57,720 bases of DNA from Methylococcales bacterium (GTDB taxonomy: Bacteria > Pseudomonadota > Gammaproteobacteria > Methylococcales > Methylomonadaceae). Location of the stretch: assembly GCA_026398895.1 (NCBI GenBank), contig JAPLRZ010000059.1, positions 1-57,720 on the forward strand, read 5' to 3'. Positions within the stretch are counted from its first letter, which is position 1, and each line of letters starts with the position of its first letter. The position numbers were made by a program, and so were the translations under genes. Shown here piece by piece: positions 7,019 through 15,329 of the stretch. The notes below the pieces were generated by a model. The model saw nothing but the letters and a program-made list of their open reading frames with translations, was not told the DNA's origin and did not search any database.

Positions 7019-8437
7019 ATGAGCAAAAAAAAATCTGATGAACACCACAGCGACCATGACAAAGTCGCTCGTATTACTGTAGATTTACGTTCGAGAGCGG
7101 ATCGCAAGGCAGAAGGAAAAGCGTTGCGGCTTGCCGTGCCGTTAGCAAGTCACTCAGTCTGGAAAGCTCCAGAGAATCGCCGCGATAGCATCGATCTACT
7201 GATTGAATCAAGTAGCGGACGCGTCCCTGAATTATTGCCCATTCGTTATGGGCGGATGTTGCAATCGCCGTTCACTTTTTACCGAGGGTCTGCCGCTCTT
7301 ATGGCTTATGATCTTGCGGGTTTGCCAACTACGGGAATCAATGTCCAAGCCTGTGGCGATGCCCATTTAGGCAACTTTCGAGGTATCGGCACGCCTGAAC
7401 GGAAAATAATTTTCGTGATTAACGACCTCGATGAAACCCTGCCCGCGCCTTGGGAATGGGATCTTAAACGCCTGTGTACCAGTCTTGTGGTCGCGGGACG
7501 CATTAACGGTTATACGCAGAAAGAACAGCGTAGTTCCGTGTTAGCCTGTGTTTCTAGCTATCGAGAACGAATGCGCGAATTCTCTAAAATGAACGCGTTG
7601 GATGTGTGGTACTTTCACATTGATGCGGATGAATTTCTCGAACATATAGCAGATGGCGCGGCGAAACGGCGAGTTGAAAAACGTATAGAAAAAGCACTTG
7701 ACCGTAGTACCCTCGATGATGATTTTCCCGAAATGGTCACCTTTGAAAATGGGGTACATCGCATTCGAGATAATCCACCGTTGATTTATCATGTGCAGTC
7801 CGATGACAAGGCTATCGAAGATGCGGCTGTACAAACGGCATTTCAACTTTATCGGGACTCACTGGCAGATGACCGACGCGTCATATTAGATCGCTATGAA
7901 TTCAAAGATTTTGCCAGAAAAGTGGTAGGAGTGGGTAGTGTGGGTACCCGTTGTGGCATCGTATTGTTGATGAGCGGTTCAGAAGACCCGTTATTTTTGC
8001 AATTTAAAGAAGCCCGTGCCTCAGTATTAGAACCTTATGCGGGTAGAAGTGCTTACGAAAATCACGGGCAACGCGTGGTGATGGGGCAACGCTTAATACA
8101 GCCCGTCAGTGATATTTTTCTGGGGTGGGCAATAGGCAGGGAAAAAAACCACTTTTATATGCGCCAATTGCGTGACATGAAACTCAAACCACAAGTGGAA
8201 ATATTTGAACCAGAGACCATGAAAATATTCGGCGAATTAGCAGGTTGGTCATTAGCCGCCTCTCATGCCCGTTCGGGTGATTCCGCAAAGATCGCAGGTT
8301 ATCTGGGTAAAAAAGACGAGTTTGATGAAGCGATAGCGGATTTTTCTGAAGCCTACGCGGATCAAAATGAAACGGATCATCAAGCCTTGGTACAAGCTGC
8401 GCGCAATGGTCGCTTGCAAGTTCATATTGAAAGTTAA
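7019..8437 (+). CDS. DUF2252-family protein
   Basis: A 472-residue soluble protein matching DUF2252. Residues 50-110 contain RIPELLPIRYGRM-like FTFYRGSAALMAYDL. Next come CGDAHLGNFRG (about 112-122) and FVINDLDETLPAPWEWDLKRL (about 131-151). The HLGNF and NDLDE motifs recall phosphotransferase/protein-kinase-like active sites, and remote homology to that fold has been proposed for this family; activity is unproven. GGAGTACGTC precedes the start. It lies in the envelope cluster between marC and a SYLF lipoprotein gene. Length and motifs look complete. Confidence 0.85.
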   Translation: MSKKKSDEHHSDHDKVARITVDLRSRADRKAEGKALRLAVPLASHSVWKAPENRRDSIDLLIESSSGRVPELLPIRYGRMLQSPFTFYRGSAALMAYDLAGLPTTGINVQACGDAHLGNFRGIGTPERKIIFVINDLDETLPAPWEWDLKRLCTSLVVAGRINGYTQKEQRSSVLACVSSYRERMREFSKMNALDVWYFHIDADEFLEHIADGAAKRRVEKRIEKALDRSTLDDDFPEMVTFENGVHRIRDNPPLIYHVQSDDKAIEDAAVQTAFQLYRDSLADDRRVILDRYEFKDFARKVVGVGSVGTRCGIVLLMSGSEDPLFLQFKEARASVLEPYAGRSAYENHGQRVVMGQRLIQPVSDIFLGWAIGREKNHFYMRQLRDMKLKPQVEIFEPETMKIFGELAGWSLAASHARSGDSAKIAGYLGKKDEFDEAIADFSEAYADQNETDHQALVQAARNGRLQVHIES

Positions 8438-8445
8438 TTATTTAT

Positions 8446-8513
8446 GCACGGTGGGCAGGTTTTTTGCCTACTTTTTATCTTATTCTGATGGGTAAAAAGC
8501 CTGCCCACCGTGC
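8446..8513. repeat. GTGGGCAG/CTGCCCAC paired palindrome (copy 2)
   Basis: GCACGGTGGGCAGGTTTTTTG at the left is mirrored by AAAAAGCCTGCCCACCGTGC at the right, giving one long hairpin of 68 bases. It fills most of the gap between the DUF2252 and SYLF genes, and closely resembles the unit at 3911-3975. Confidence 0.8.
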
Positions 8514-8534
8514 TTCACAACCAAGAAAAATATT

Positions 8535-9116
8535 ATGAAAAACTTTAATTTTTGTGCTGTTCTTTTATTGGTAAGTCTACTGACTCTTACAGGTTGCCAA
8601 TCCACAGGCGGTCAATCGATAGGTGGTCAGTTGGCAAATTCCTCAGCTGACATTAGTCGTGATTCTAACTCAGCACTGCAAGCTCTTTATGCAACCAATC
8701 CAGAGGCGAGACAATTGGCGAAACGCGCTAAAGGCATACTGGTATTTCCAAATATTGTCAAAGCTGGATTCTTAGTAGGCGCTCAATACGGTAATGGTGG
8801 TGCCTTGTTTAAAAACGGTAGAACAGTAGGTTATTACAATATCCTTGCTGGATCGTATGGTTTGCAAGCGGGTGTGCAGTCATTCGGATATGCGATGTTT
8901 TTTATGGACACTGCGTCGTTAAGTTATCTTGATCGTAGCGAAGGCTGGGAAGTTGGTGTCGGCCCGAGTGTTGTTGTCGTTGACAAAGGTATGGCTAAAT
9001 CACTGACCACCACCACAGCGCGAAACGGCGTGTATGCGTTCATCTTTGATCAAAAAGGTTTGATGGCTGGATTAGGATTGCAAGGCTCAAAAATTAGCCG
9101 TATCAATCCTAATTAA
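8535..9116 (+). CDS. SYLF/Ysc84-domain lipoprotein
   Basis: A 193-residue predicted lipoprotein (lipobox LTGC, Cys21). The mature part is a SYLF domain: ALYATNPEARQLAKRAKGILVFPNIVKAGFLVG-type sequence at about residues 48-83, then GGALFKNG, YYNILAGSYGLQAGVQSF, and a C-terminal YAFIFDQKGLMAGLGLQGSKI. SYLF domains bind phosphoinositides in eukaryotes; bacterial members are secreted or periplasmic with unknown role, probably lipid binding. It is a typical full-length member. Its neighbours include DUF2252 and an acid phosphatase lipoprotein. Confidence 0.85.
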   Translation: MKNFNFCAVLLLVSLLTLTGCQSTGGQSIGGQLANSSADISRDSNSALQALYATNPEARQLAKRAKGILVFPNIVKAGFLVGAQYGNGGALFKNGRTVGYYNILAGSYGLQAGVQSFGYAMFFMDTASLSYLDRSEGWEVGVGPSVVVVDKGMAKSLTTTTARNGVYAFIFDQKGLMAGLGLQGSKISRINPN

Positions 9117-9189
9117 AGCCATTGCATTTTTAGAGTCGATGGGGGTTAAAAAGCGTAACTAAATCAATAATCGCATTAAGTTTTTTCTC

Positions 9190-9255
9190 GTTCCCACGCG
9201 CCGCGTTGTAGACCGCAGCGCGGTCTGTATGAATTCCCACGCAGCGCGTGGGAAC
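9190..9255. repeat. GTTCCCACGCG...CGCGTGGGAAC inverted repeat (copy 1)
   Basis: GTTCCCACGCGCCGCG pairs with CGCAGCGCGTGGGAAC; an inner hairpin GACCGCAGCGCGGTC sits between. A related, more degenerate copy occurs at 12154-12257. It lies in the gap before the acid phosphatase gene. Confidence 0.8.
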
Positions 9256-9299
9256 TAGATAAACTTAGGTTACTTACAACATAATCAAAAGGCAAAACT

Positions 9300-10163
9300 A
9301 TGAAAATCACCCCCACCATCAACTTAATGTTGATTTGCACCTTAGCACTCAGTCTGTTCACTGGCTGTGCAACCACCAACGATGCAAGCTCCCAAGCACG
9401 AACCAAACTTGGCACTATTCCCGCATCCCATCCTGAACGGGGTTTAGGGACGCTAAAGGGTTATCTCGACCCTAAGGCAGTTCCGAACAGTGTCGCGTTA
9501 ATTCCACCACCGCCAGCTCCTAACTCGGCGGCGTTTGCTCACGATGAAGAAGTGGCGCGTAGCACGTTTCCGTTACGCAATACACCACGCTTTGAGCTGG
9601 CGGTTTCCGATTACGATTTGAAAGTCCCTAGCTTGGTCAACACTTTTTCCTGTGCGATAAACGCGCAAATTACCGAAGCCAATGCCCCGTATTTATACAC
9701 GGTGCTACGTCGCTCTTTTACTGATATAGGTGTATCAACCAGTGCCGCGAAGGATTATTACAATCGCTTGCGCCCTTTTCAGGTGAATCACGAACCTATC
9801 GGCGTTCCAGAAGCGCGTGCCTTTTTAGAAAAAAATCACTCTTATCCGTCAGGACACACGGCTATCGGTTGGGGCTTTGCTCTTATCCTAACGGAAATTG
9901 CACCCGATCGCGCCAACGAACTGCTGGCACGCGGTCGGGCGTTTGGAGAAAGTCGCAACATCGTCAATCATCATTGGTTTAGTGATGTGGTTTGGGGGCG
10001 TTTCATGGGAGCGGGTACTATTGCGCGGTTACACGCTGATCCTACTTTCCGTGCGGATATGGATGCTGCCAGAGCTGAATTTGCGGCGATTCGCGCTCAA
10101 GGTCTTGCACCGACACGCGATTGTAAAGCGGAAGCGGCGGCACTGGGAACAAAAACCAATTAA
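9300..10163 (+). CDS. Class A acid phosphatase-like PAP2 lipoprotein
   Basis: A 287-residue predicted lipoprotein (lipobox FTGC, Cys23). It has the complete three-part signature of class A nonspecific acid phosphatases/PAP2: KDYYNRLRP (K-x6-RP), SYPSGHT (PSGH) and ESRNIVNHHWFSD (SR-x5-H-x3-D). The two catalytic histidines are those of PSGH and of NHH. Such enzymes remove phosphate from a broad range of phosphomonoesters in the periplasm. The lipid anchor is unusual for PhoN-like enzymes, which are usually soluble. No Pho-box pattern was recognised upstream; a palindromic repeat sits there instead. Confidence 0.85.
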   Translation: MKITPTINLMLICTLALSLFTGCATTNDASSQARTKLGTIPASHPERGLGTLKGYLDPKAVPNSVALIPPPPAPNSAAFAHDEEVARSTFPLRNTPRFELAVSDYDLKVPSLVNTFSCAINAQITEANAPYLYTVLRRSFTDIGVSTSAAKDYYNRLRPFQVNHEPIGVPEARAFLEKNHSYPSGHTAIGWGFALILTEIAPDRANELLARGRAFGESRNIVNHHWFSDVVWGRFMGAGTIARLHADPTFRADMDAARAEFAAIRAQGLAPTRDCKAEAAALGTKTN

Positions 10164-10264
10164 ATGCGTTGCAAACATTCACGCCGAAATACTCAGGCAA
10201 GCATTTTAGGCTGGCACAAGGCACAGCCCCTACTTTTACGCTTAATTTAATGGTATAAAATGAT

Positions 10265-10353
10265 ACCGTTCGTGGTGAGTTGTGAGCTTGTCGAACAGTC
10301 GAACCACATTCACACCGCTCATGACAGGCTTTGACAAGCTCAGTGCGAACGGT
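10265..10353. repeat. Dispersed inverted repeat, CGTTCGT...CGAACG family (copy 2)
   Basis: ACCGTTCGTGGTGAG at the left mirrors GCTCAGTGCGAACGGT at the right, with an inner GAGCTTGTCGAAC / TTTGACAAGCTC pair. It is nearly the same as the copy at 32972-33069. Confidence 0.85.
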
Positions 10354-10412
10354 TTTGTAATCATTTTATTAATGGTTAGCTAAGTAGATAAGCATCTCTC
10401 TTTTAACATTTT

Positions 10413-10470
10413 GCTGGAGTCCAATAGCTTTAGCTATTGGCTAGAAAACAGCTAAAGCTGTTTCACTCCT
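10413..10470. mobile_element. 58-base palindromic insert (GCTGGAGT...CACTCCT)
   Basis: The unit contains two hairpins, CCAATAGCTTTAGCTATTGG and AACAGCTAAAGCTGTT, bounded by GGAGT and ACTCC. Reading the complement, GTCTTTTAAC is followed by this 58-base unit and then AAAATG. At 49275-49290 GTCTTTTAAC and AAAATG are contiguous. The latter therefore looks like an empty site. No obvious target-site duplication was seen. Confidence 0.6.
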
Positions 10471-10562
10471 GTTAAAAGACTTTTAAGCGATTACTTATAA
10501 CAGTGGACAGCAACTATAAAATAAAAAATAATGAACCGATTTTTTTTAACTTTGGAGTAACC

Positions 10563-11351
10563 ATGAAAATCAATAAATTAAAAAAACAGGCTGCTAATTT
10601 GGCATTAGTGTTGTGTGTAGCAAGTGCGTTGGTAGGATGTTCTACTATTCAGTCGGCAAGTAATGAAGTGAAGGATTTAACGGTTAAGCCTGCACCTGAT
10701 GCGGGTTTTATCGCCAATCCTGAGCAACAAGGTAAAGTAGACTATTTACCCTTTCAAAAAGTCTGGATAGATCCTAGTTTCAACAAAGCCAACTATTCAG
10801 AAATAGTCGTTGCGCCTGTTAATACTCAATATATGCTGAAAATGGACTGGCTGCATGATATGAGTTCCGCTGTTTGGTTTGGTGACGTTCAAAAAGATAT
10901 TGCAGAACTCGCAGTGTATTTTCATGATACGGTTGCCAAAGAATTTAGATTAGACCCAAATCATCGCTTCACCGTCATTGAAATTCCTTCGCAACATAAA
11001 GCACCTGCTTTGCGCTTAGAAATCGCGCTAATTGAGGTTGATCCATCAACACCCGTATTACACGCGGCTGGCTGGGCAGTTGTCGGTGGTAGCACTGCTG
11101 CTGGTGTTATCAATCAGCGTAGAGCAGCGTTTGAAGCTCGTCTGCGTGATCTGCAAACTAACAAAATAGTTGCCACTTTCGCTGATCGCAATATGCAGGA
11201 TGTCGGCCCTATTGATATGACGCGCATGACTTGGTATGGTCCAGCTAAAGGTATTATGGATAACTGGGCGAAAGAGTTTGTTGCAGTCGCCAACCGTAAA
11301 CCAGGTGAGAAAGTAACCAGTCCTACTGCATTTACCCTAAGACCGTTCTAA
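10563..11351 (+). CDS. DUF3313-like lipoprotein
   Basis: A 262-residue predicted lipoprotein (lipobox LVGC, Cys26). Residues 60-85 (VDYLPFQKVWIDPSFNKANY, then SEIVVAPVN) and the later LRLEIALIEVDPSTPVLHAAG resemble the DUF3313 lipoprotein at 3996-4688, whose equivalent reads MKIEVAMVDASAATPVLRS. The two are therefore probably distant paralogues in the same cluster. The start at 10563 is favoured over an in-frame codon at 10503 because TGGAGTAACC precedes it and the signal peptide begins there. Function is unknown; an outer-membrane or periplasmic location is likely. Confidence 0.7.
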   Translation: MKINKLKKQAANLALVLCVASALVGCSTIQSASNEVKDLTVKPAPDAGFIANPEQQGKVDYLPFQKVWIDPSFNKANYSEIVVAPVNTQYMLKMDWLHDMSSAVWFGDVQKDIAELAVYFHDTVAKEFRLDPNHRFTVIEIPSQHKAPALRLEIALIEVDPSTPVLHAAGWAVVGGSTAAGVINQRRAAFEARLRDLQTNKIVATFADRNMQDVGPIDMTRMTWYGPAKGIMDNWAKEFVAVANRKPGEKVTSPTAFTLRPF

Positions 11352-11385
11352 TTTGTAACTAACGTTACTATTTTGTCAGAAGTGT

Positions 11386-11418
11386 GAACCCCAGCATTTG
11401 AATAAGCTGTTGGGGTTC
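11386..11418 (+). terminator. Possible terminator after the second DUF3313-like gene
   Basis: GAACCCCAGCATTTG and GCTGTTGGGGTTC form an imperfect stem about 35 bases after the stop. There is no strong T-run, so termination is uncertain. Confidence 0.35.
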
Positions 11419-11525
11419 AAACCATTATTGTTATACTATTCCACCGTTTATAGTTTTCCCTGTATTTCGTATCAACGCATAAAAGACATAGTAAATACCC
11501 TTATCAAAACAATCTGGATATATTT

Positions 11526-12137
11526 ATGAAAAAAATACTCTTCACTTTTATTGCCTTCGGCCTTTTAGTTTCCTGCTCCTCTACTAGCATTGTCAGTTCA
11601 TGGAAAGAGCCATCGACAACGCTTTCAAGTAATCAAATACATAAAATTCTTTTTATTGCTCTTCTTAAGGATGAATCCTACCGTAGACAGGCAGAAGATA
11701 AATTGGTGTCTTTGTCTAAGGGCAAAGGCGTTGCTTCTTACGCTTATATGTCGAATGACTCAACAAAGGCTGATCTTGAACAACGCGTTAAAGCCGATGG
11801 TATTGATCTAGTGGTAATTATGCGTTTAGCGGATGTTCAAAAAGAAACTCGGTATGTGCCAGGGAGTAGTGATATGTATGGCTACAACGGTATGTATGGC
11901 TACGGTGGTTATATGGGCGGCTATAGATACGCAGCACCTATGTATTACGACCCAGGCTATTACACGACCGATAAAAAATATTTGGTAGAAACTAATGTCT
12001 ATTCTGTAGAACCCAACAAGCTATTGTGGGCAGGCACTACTTCTACCATGAATCCCTCCGAAATTGACACGACAACCGAAGAAATTGTTAACGCGGTTGT
12101 TGAGAATATGAAAAAAGAAGGCTTTCTATTAAAATAA
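11526..12137 (+). CDS. Predicted lipoprotein with Gly/Tyr-rich loop
   Basis: A 203-residue predicted lipoprotein (lipobox LVSC, Cys17). The start of the mature domain, SSWKEPSTTLSSNQIHKILFIALLKDESYRRQAEDKL, resembles small envelope lipoproteins of the DUF4136 or ABC-type-transport auxiliary kind, but the match is weak. Residues about 115-143 are a tandem Gly/Tyr/Met-rich stretch (repeats of MYGYNG or GYGGYMGGY) that is probably a flexible loop. The C-terminal part (TNVYSVEPNKLLWAGTTSTMNP) looks like a folded beta domain. Function unknown. Confidence 0.65.
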   Translation: MKKILFTFIAFGLLVSCSSTSIVSSWKEPSTTLSSNQIHKILFIALLKDESYRRQAEDKLVSLSKGKGVASYAYMSNDSTKADLEQRVKADGIDLVVIMRLADVQKETRYVPGSSDMYGYNGMYGYGGYMGGYRYAAPMYYDPGYYTTDKKYLVETNVYSVEPNKLLWAGTTSTMNPSEIDTTTEEIVNAVVENMKKEGFLLK

Positions 12138-12153
12138 TAATCTGTTCAGTCTT

Positions 12154-12257
12154 ATTCCCATGCTGCGGCATGGGACTGTAGCCGCAACGCGCCGCGTTGC
12201 GTAACACACCGCAGCGTAGCGCGGTGAAAAATCAATTCCCAAGCGGCGTGAGGGAAC
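12154..12257. repeat. ATTCCCATGC.../...GAGGGAAC compound inverted repeat (copy 2)
   Basis: Contains nested palindromes: CCCATGCTGCGGCATGGG, GCAACGCGCCGCGTTGC and ACCGCAGCGTAGCGCGGT, closed by ATTCCC/GGGAAC-like ends. It shares the architecture of the repeat at 9190-9255. Confidence 0.7.
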
Positions 12258-12286
12258 TAGAAAAAACTAAAAATACTGGAGATGTT

Positions 12287-12658
12287 ATGAAAATTTTATT
12301 AATAGTAGCGTGTATGTTTTTTACCTCAGGCGTTTATGCAGGCTGTGTAACAACCCCACGCGGCAAGACTGTTTGTGATGCGACTGGCTCAGCAGCAGTA
12401 GTTGTCGCTCCTAGTTCCACAGCAGTTGTTGTTCCTAATACGAATAGTGCCGTTAAAGTGCAGACAAATGGTTCAACAGCAGCAGGATATAATGCCCGTA
12501 CAGGTAATGCAGCGGTATCGCAAACTAACGCAAACGGTGTAGCACACACAGAAACCAGTCGTGGCGGTGAAGCGTACACTAAAAATGGTAAGGGCGTTGC
12601 TCAAGGTCCAGGTGGTACGACTTGTGCAAAAACTGCACGCAACCAAGGCTGTCGATAA
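12287..12658 (+). CDS. Small exported protein of low complexity
   Basis: A 123-residue protein with a Sec signal peptide (cleavage near VYAG, residue 16-17). The mature part is rich in Ala, Val, Thr, Asn and Gly, with near-repeats (AAVVVAPSSTAVVVP; NARTGNAAVSQTNANGVAH; TSRGGEAYTKNGKGVAQG). Cysteines lie near both ends (AGCVTTP, KTVCD, TTCAK, NQGCR), so disulfide closure is possible. The start is placed at 12287 behind GGAGATGTT rather than further upstream, where the frame would run through a palindromic repeat. No named family recognised. Confidence 0.65.
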   Translation: MKILLIVACMFFTSGVYAGCVTTPRGKTVCDATGSAAVVVAPSSTAVVVPNTNSAVKVQTNGSTAAGYNARTGNAAVSQTNANGVAHTETSRGGEAYTKNGKGVAQGPGGTTCAKTARNQGCR

Positions 12659-12689
12659 CGCTGTATTTTCAACTGTTTATTTGATTAGC

Positions 12690-12722
12690 ATGGGCAACGA
12701 CAAAATCGTTGCCCATTTTTTT
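12690..12722 (+). terminator. Rho-independent terminator after the small exported protein
   Basis: ATGGGCAACGA and TCGTTGCCCAT form a perfect 11-base stem with loop CAAAA, followed by a T7 run. It is a canonical intrinsic terminator. Confidence 0.85.
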
Positions 12723-12754
12723 GTTACAAGAGGTGGGCTATTTTTATTCATGTT

Positions 12755-13750
12755 ATGAAATGGTCATTGCTGGGTTTAATGCTAGTGACGACAACACTTT
12801 GGATGGTATTGGCGATTTATTTCGGTGATTCTCATACTGACATGGTGCAAACGAGCAGTGCGGCAATAGTCGGATTGCTTGGTTTAGCGACTCTGATTAG
12901 CTTGGGCTTTGCACGGTGGCGCAAACATTTTTTAGTTGGTTACTCACTGCTATTTATGCTGGTTTTGAGCGGGTGGCTGTTGGCTGTTCAGCCGTCTAAT
13001 GAGCGGCAATGGCAAGCGGATCTTGTTGTGCTGCCTTATGCGACAGTCGAAGGTAATTTAGTCACTGTCCATAATATCCGCAATGTCGATTATCGCAGTG
13101 AATTCGATTTTACTCCCGCGTATTACGATAAAACTTTCGATTCGAATAAACTTGAGGGTGTCGATTTGTTCGCGGTTTATTGGATGGGTCCTGCGATTGC
13201 GCATACCATTCTGAGTTTTAATTTTGGTGATAATAATCATCTTGCGGTGTCCATTGAAGCCCGCAAAGAGCTAGGCGAAGGTTATTCAACTATTAAAGGT
13301 TTTTTTCGCCAGTATGAACTGACGTATATTGTCGCCGATGAGCGTGATGTGATTCGTTTGCGGACTAATTACCGTAAAGACCCGATTGAAAACGTCTATC
13401 TTTACCCGCTACATCCGCCTAAAGAAAACCTACGGCGTTTGTTTCTGGAATACATAAAACAAATCAATGAACTGCATGAAAAACCTGCATTTTATAATAC
13501 CTTGCTAGATAACTGCACCACCGCTATTTGGTTTAATACGCGTGTAAATCCAACACATCTACCGTTTTCTTGGAAAATTTTGTTGAGCGGTTATGTGCCT
13601 GAATATATTTATGAATCAGGAGGATTAAATACAAAAATCCCGTTTGAGCAATTGCAACAACAAGCGCATATTAATTCAGTAGCGAAATTGCTGGATAAAT
13701 CACCCGATTTTTCACAGGGCATTCGAGCGATTGTTGAGAAACCGCAGTAA
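12755..13750 (+). CDS. DUF4105-family membrane protein
   Basis: A 331-residue protein with three N-terminal hydrophobic helices (about residues 4-23, 35-52 and 59-76) followed by a large periplasmic or cytoplasmic domain. The domain has DUF4105 features: HNIRNVDYRSEFDFTPAYYDKTFD around 104-128, then FSNFGDNNHLAVSIEARKE-type sequence, and YNTLLDNCTTAIW around 248-260. The conserved Asn-Cys-Thr motif suggests a papain-like NlpC-type fold, as noted for relatives of this family; activity is unknown. ATG 12755 has only a weak ribosome binding site. Confidence 0.75.
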   Translation: MKWSLLGLMLVTTTLWMVLAIYFGDSHTDMVQTSSAAIVGLLGLATLISLGFARWRKHFLVGYSLLFMLVLSGWLLAVQPSNERQWQADLVVLPYATVEGNLVTVHNIRNVDYRSEFDFTPAYYDKTFDSNKLEGVDLFAVYWMGPAIAHTILSFNFGDNNHLAVSIEARKELGEGYSTIKGFFRQYELTYIVADERDVIRLRTNYRKDPIENVYLYPLHPPKENLRRLFLEYIKQINELHEKPAFYNTLLDNCTTAIWFNTRVNPTHLPFSWKILLSGYVPEYIYESGGLNTKIPFEQLQQQAHINSVAKLLDKSPDFSQGIRAIVEKPQ

Positions 13751-13841
13751 CATTTCAGGCTGAAAGAATGCTTTAATATCAACGTAGTATTTTTACTGTA
13801 ACCTTTAACTCTTCTCTTACATAACATACTGGAATCAAAGC

Positions 13842-15131
13842 ATGAATAAACGTACTGTAAAAATGCGATGGTTGTTGTCATCGCTGTCAATTGCCCTGCT
13901 GTTATCGGGTTGTAGCAGCATTGGTAAAGGCGCGATGGAGGCTTTTCTGGAAAAAGCAGAAAGTGAAGATACGCGCCAATGTCAGGTATGGGGGCAACCT
14001 TTTACGGGCATTGAAGCGGAGATAGCTAATAAGAATAAACACACCAAGGTCTTATTTGTGCATGGTGTTGGCGATCACATTCCTGGCTATACCACTGAAT
14101 TTTTAGAAAAACTAGCCAAAGACTTAAACTTGAACGAGCGTTCAGTAGAGCAGAAAAATATTGAACTGGTCGCGCCTTTGCTACCTGATAAAAATCTTGG
14201 TAATTTGCGCGTCACGCATTTACTCAATGGGCAAAATGGACAGGAACTGACGTTTTACGAATTAACGTGGTCAGAAATTACCCGCGCAGAAAAGAAAATG
14301 CTGGCATTTGATACCTCAGGTGATTACGATTTTCGCCGCGCTAAAATCAACGGACTATTGAAGAAATTTAGTAATGATGCAGGGGCTGATCCTGTTATTT
14401 ACGGTGGAGAAAGCAGAGTACCTATTTTAATGGCATTTGCACAGTCAATCTGCTGGATGACAACGGGGGATTTTCAGAATCTGCCCAAAAGCGGCAAACA
14501 AATGTGCAATGGTTTGAATGATGAGGCGATTGAATATATTAACAGAGATAATTATGTATTTATTTCTCACAGTTTAGGCAGTCGTATTATTACTGATGGT
14601 TTGGATCGTCTGGTTGGAATGCTGGCAAATCCTGAAAAATACACGGTCGGTAATAAAAAAGTAAATATGACCACCAAATCAATAGAAGCTCTGCAAAACA
14701 AACGCATCCCTATTTATATGCTATCCAACCAACTGCCCATGTTGCAATTGGGTAGAAAACCGCCCGAAGTGGCTGGAAAAGATACCAGTTATTGTCAGGC
14801 AAACGGGGCGAATTATAAAAAACGTATGTTCAGTGAAACCGACATTGTTGCCTTTAGTGATCCCAATGATTTGTTAAGTTATGCCATACCGCAGGAATTT
14901 GCAGAAAAATACATTGATTCCCGACTCTGCGCCAATATTACCAATGTTAATATCAATATCGCCAAAGTCATGGATGCGTTTGGTTTGGCTGATTTGGCTA
15001 ATCCGATGGCAGCCCATGTCGGCTATGATACCGATGATCGCGTGGTTGCCTTGATTGCCCAAGGGATTGGCACTAAAGCCGAAGCACCGATAATAAAACA
15101 ACGTTGTACATTTACTAAAGAAGTGAAGTAA
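13842..15131 (+). CDS. Predicted lipoprotein with alpha/beta-hydrolase-like motifs
   Basis: A 429-residue predicted lipoprotein (lipobox LLSGC, Cys24). KVLFVHGVGDHIPGY (about residues 67-81) resembles the oxyanion-loop strand of alpha/beta hydrolases. YVFISHSLGSR (about 238-248) matches the nucleophile elbow with a SHSLGS variant of GxSxG, so the candidate nucleophile is the second Ser. A C-terminal His (AHVGYDTDDRV, near 389) could complete the triad. Esterase or lipase activity in the envelope is a reasonable inference; no close family was recognised. It is the last same-strand gene of the envelope cluster. Confidence 0.65.
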   Translation: MNKRTVKMRWLLSSLSIALLLSGCSSIGKGAMEAFLEKAESEDTRQCQVWGQPFTGIEAEIANKNKHTKVLFVHGVGDHIPGYTTEFLEKLAKDLNLNERSVEQKNIELVAPLLPDKNLGNLRVTHLLNGQNGQELTFYELTWSEITRAEKKMLAFDTSGDYDFRRAKINGLLKKFSNDAGADPVIYGGESRVPILMAFAQSICWMTTGDFQNLPKSGKQMCNGLNDEAIEYINRDNYVFISHSLGSRIITDGLDRLVGMLANPEKYTVGNKKVNMTTKSIEALQNKRIPIYMLSNQLPMLQLGRKPPEVAGKDTSYCQANGANYKKRMFSETDIVAFSDPNDLLSYAIPQEFAEKYIDSRLCANITNVNINIAKVMDAFGLADLANPMAAHVGYDTDDRVVALIAQGIGTKAEAPIIKQRCTFTKEVK

Positions 15132-15230
15132 ATCCTCTTGGTAGAGGGTTAAATTTGTTACAGTCATGGAAACAACAAATTTTGTAAATCAAACCACTAT
15201 TATCAATAAAGTTCATTAAAAATAACCTGA

Positions 15231-15252
15231 AAAATGCCAAAATTGGCATTTT
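15231..15252. terminator. Perfect palindrome AAAATGCCAA/TTGGCATTTT
   Basis: A 22-base perfect palindrome with A-rich and T-rich ends between convergent genes. It fits a bidirectional terminator serving the hydrolase-like lipoprotein and the DUF1097 gene. Confidence 0.6.
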
Positions 15253-15291
15253 GCTCTATAAAATCATGGTCTGTGTGATAATCTATCCGTA

Positions 15292-15315
15292 GGGGCAATG
15301 TTATTCATTGCCCCT
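15292..15315. terminator. Hairpin GGGGCAATG...CATTGCCCC
   Basis: A 9-base perfect stem with a short TTATT-type loop, just downstream of the DUF1097 gene that runs leftwards. Likely terminator or repeat remnant. Confidence 0.55.
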
Positions 15316-15329
15316 ATTCATTTAAGTAA

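Larger units (their letters stand above)
10164..10562. other. 399-base intergenic region built of nested repeats
   Basis: No convincing gene is seen. The stretch holds the dispersed CGTTCGT inverted repeat (10265-10353) and a composite palindrome (10399-10479) containing a 58-base insert (10413-10470). The sequence flanking the insert recurs in inverted orientation at about 49261-49291. Confidence 0.7.

Noticed and set aside
10042..10224. Minus-strand small frame overlapping the end of the acid phosphatase gene
   Set aside because: Antisense shadow of the coding sequence with no supporting start site.
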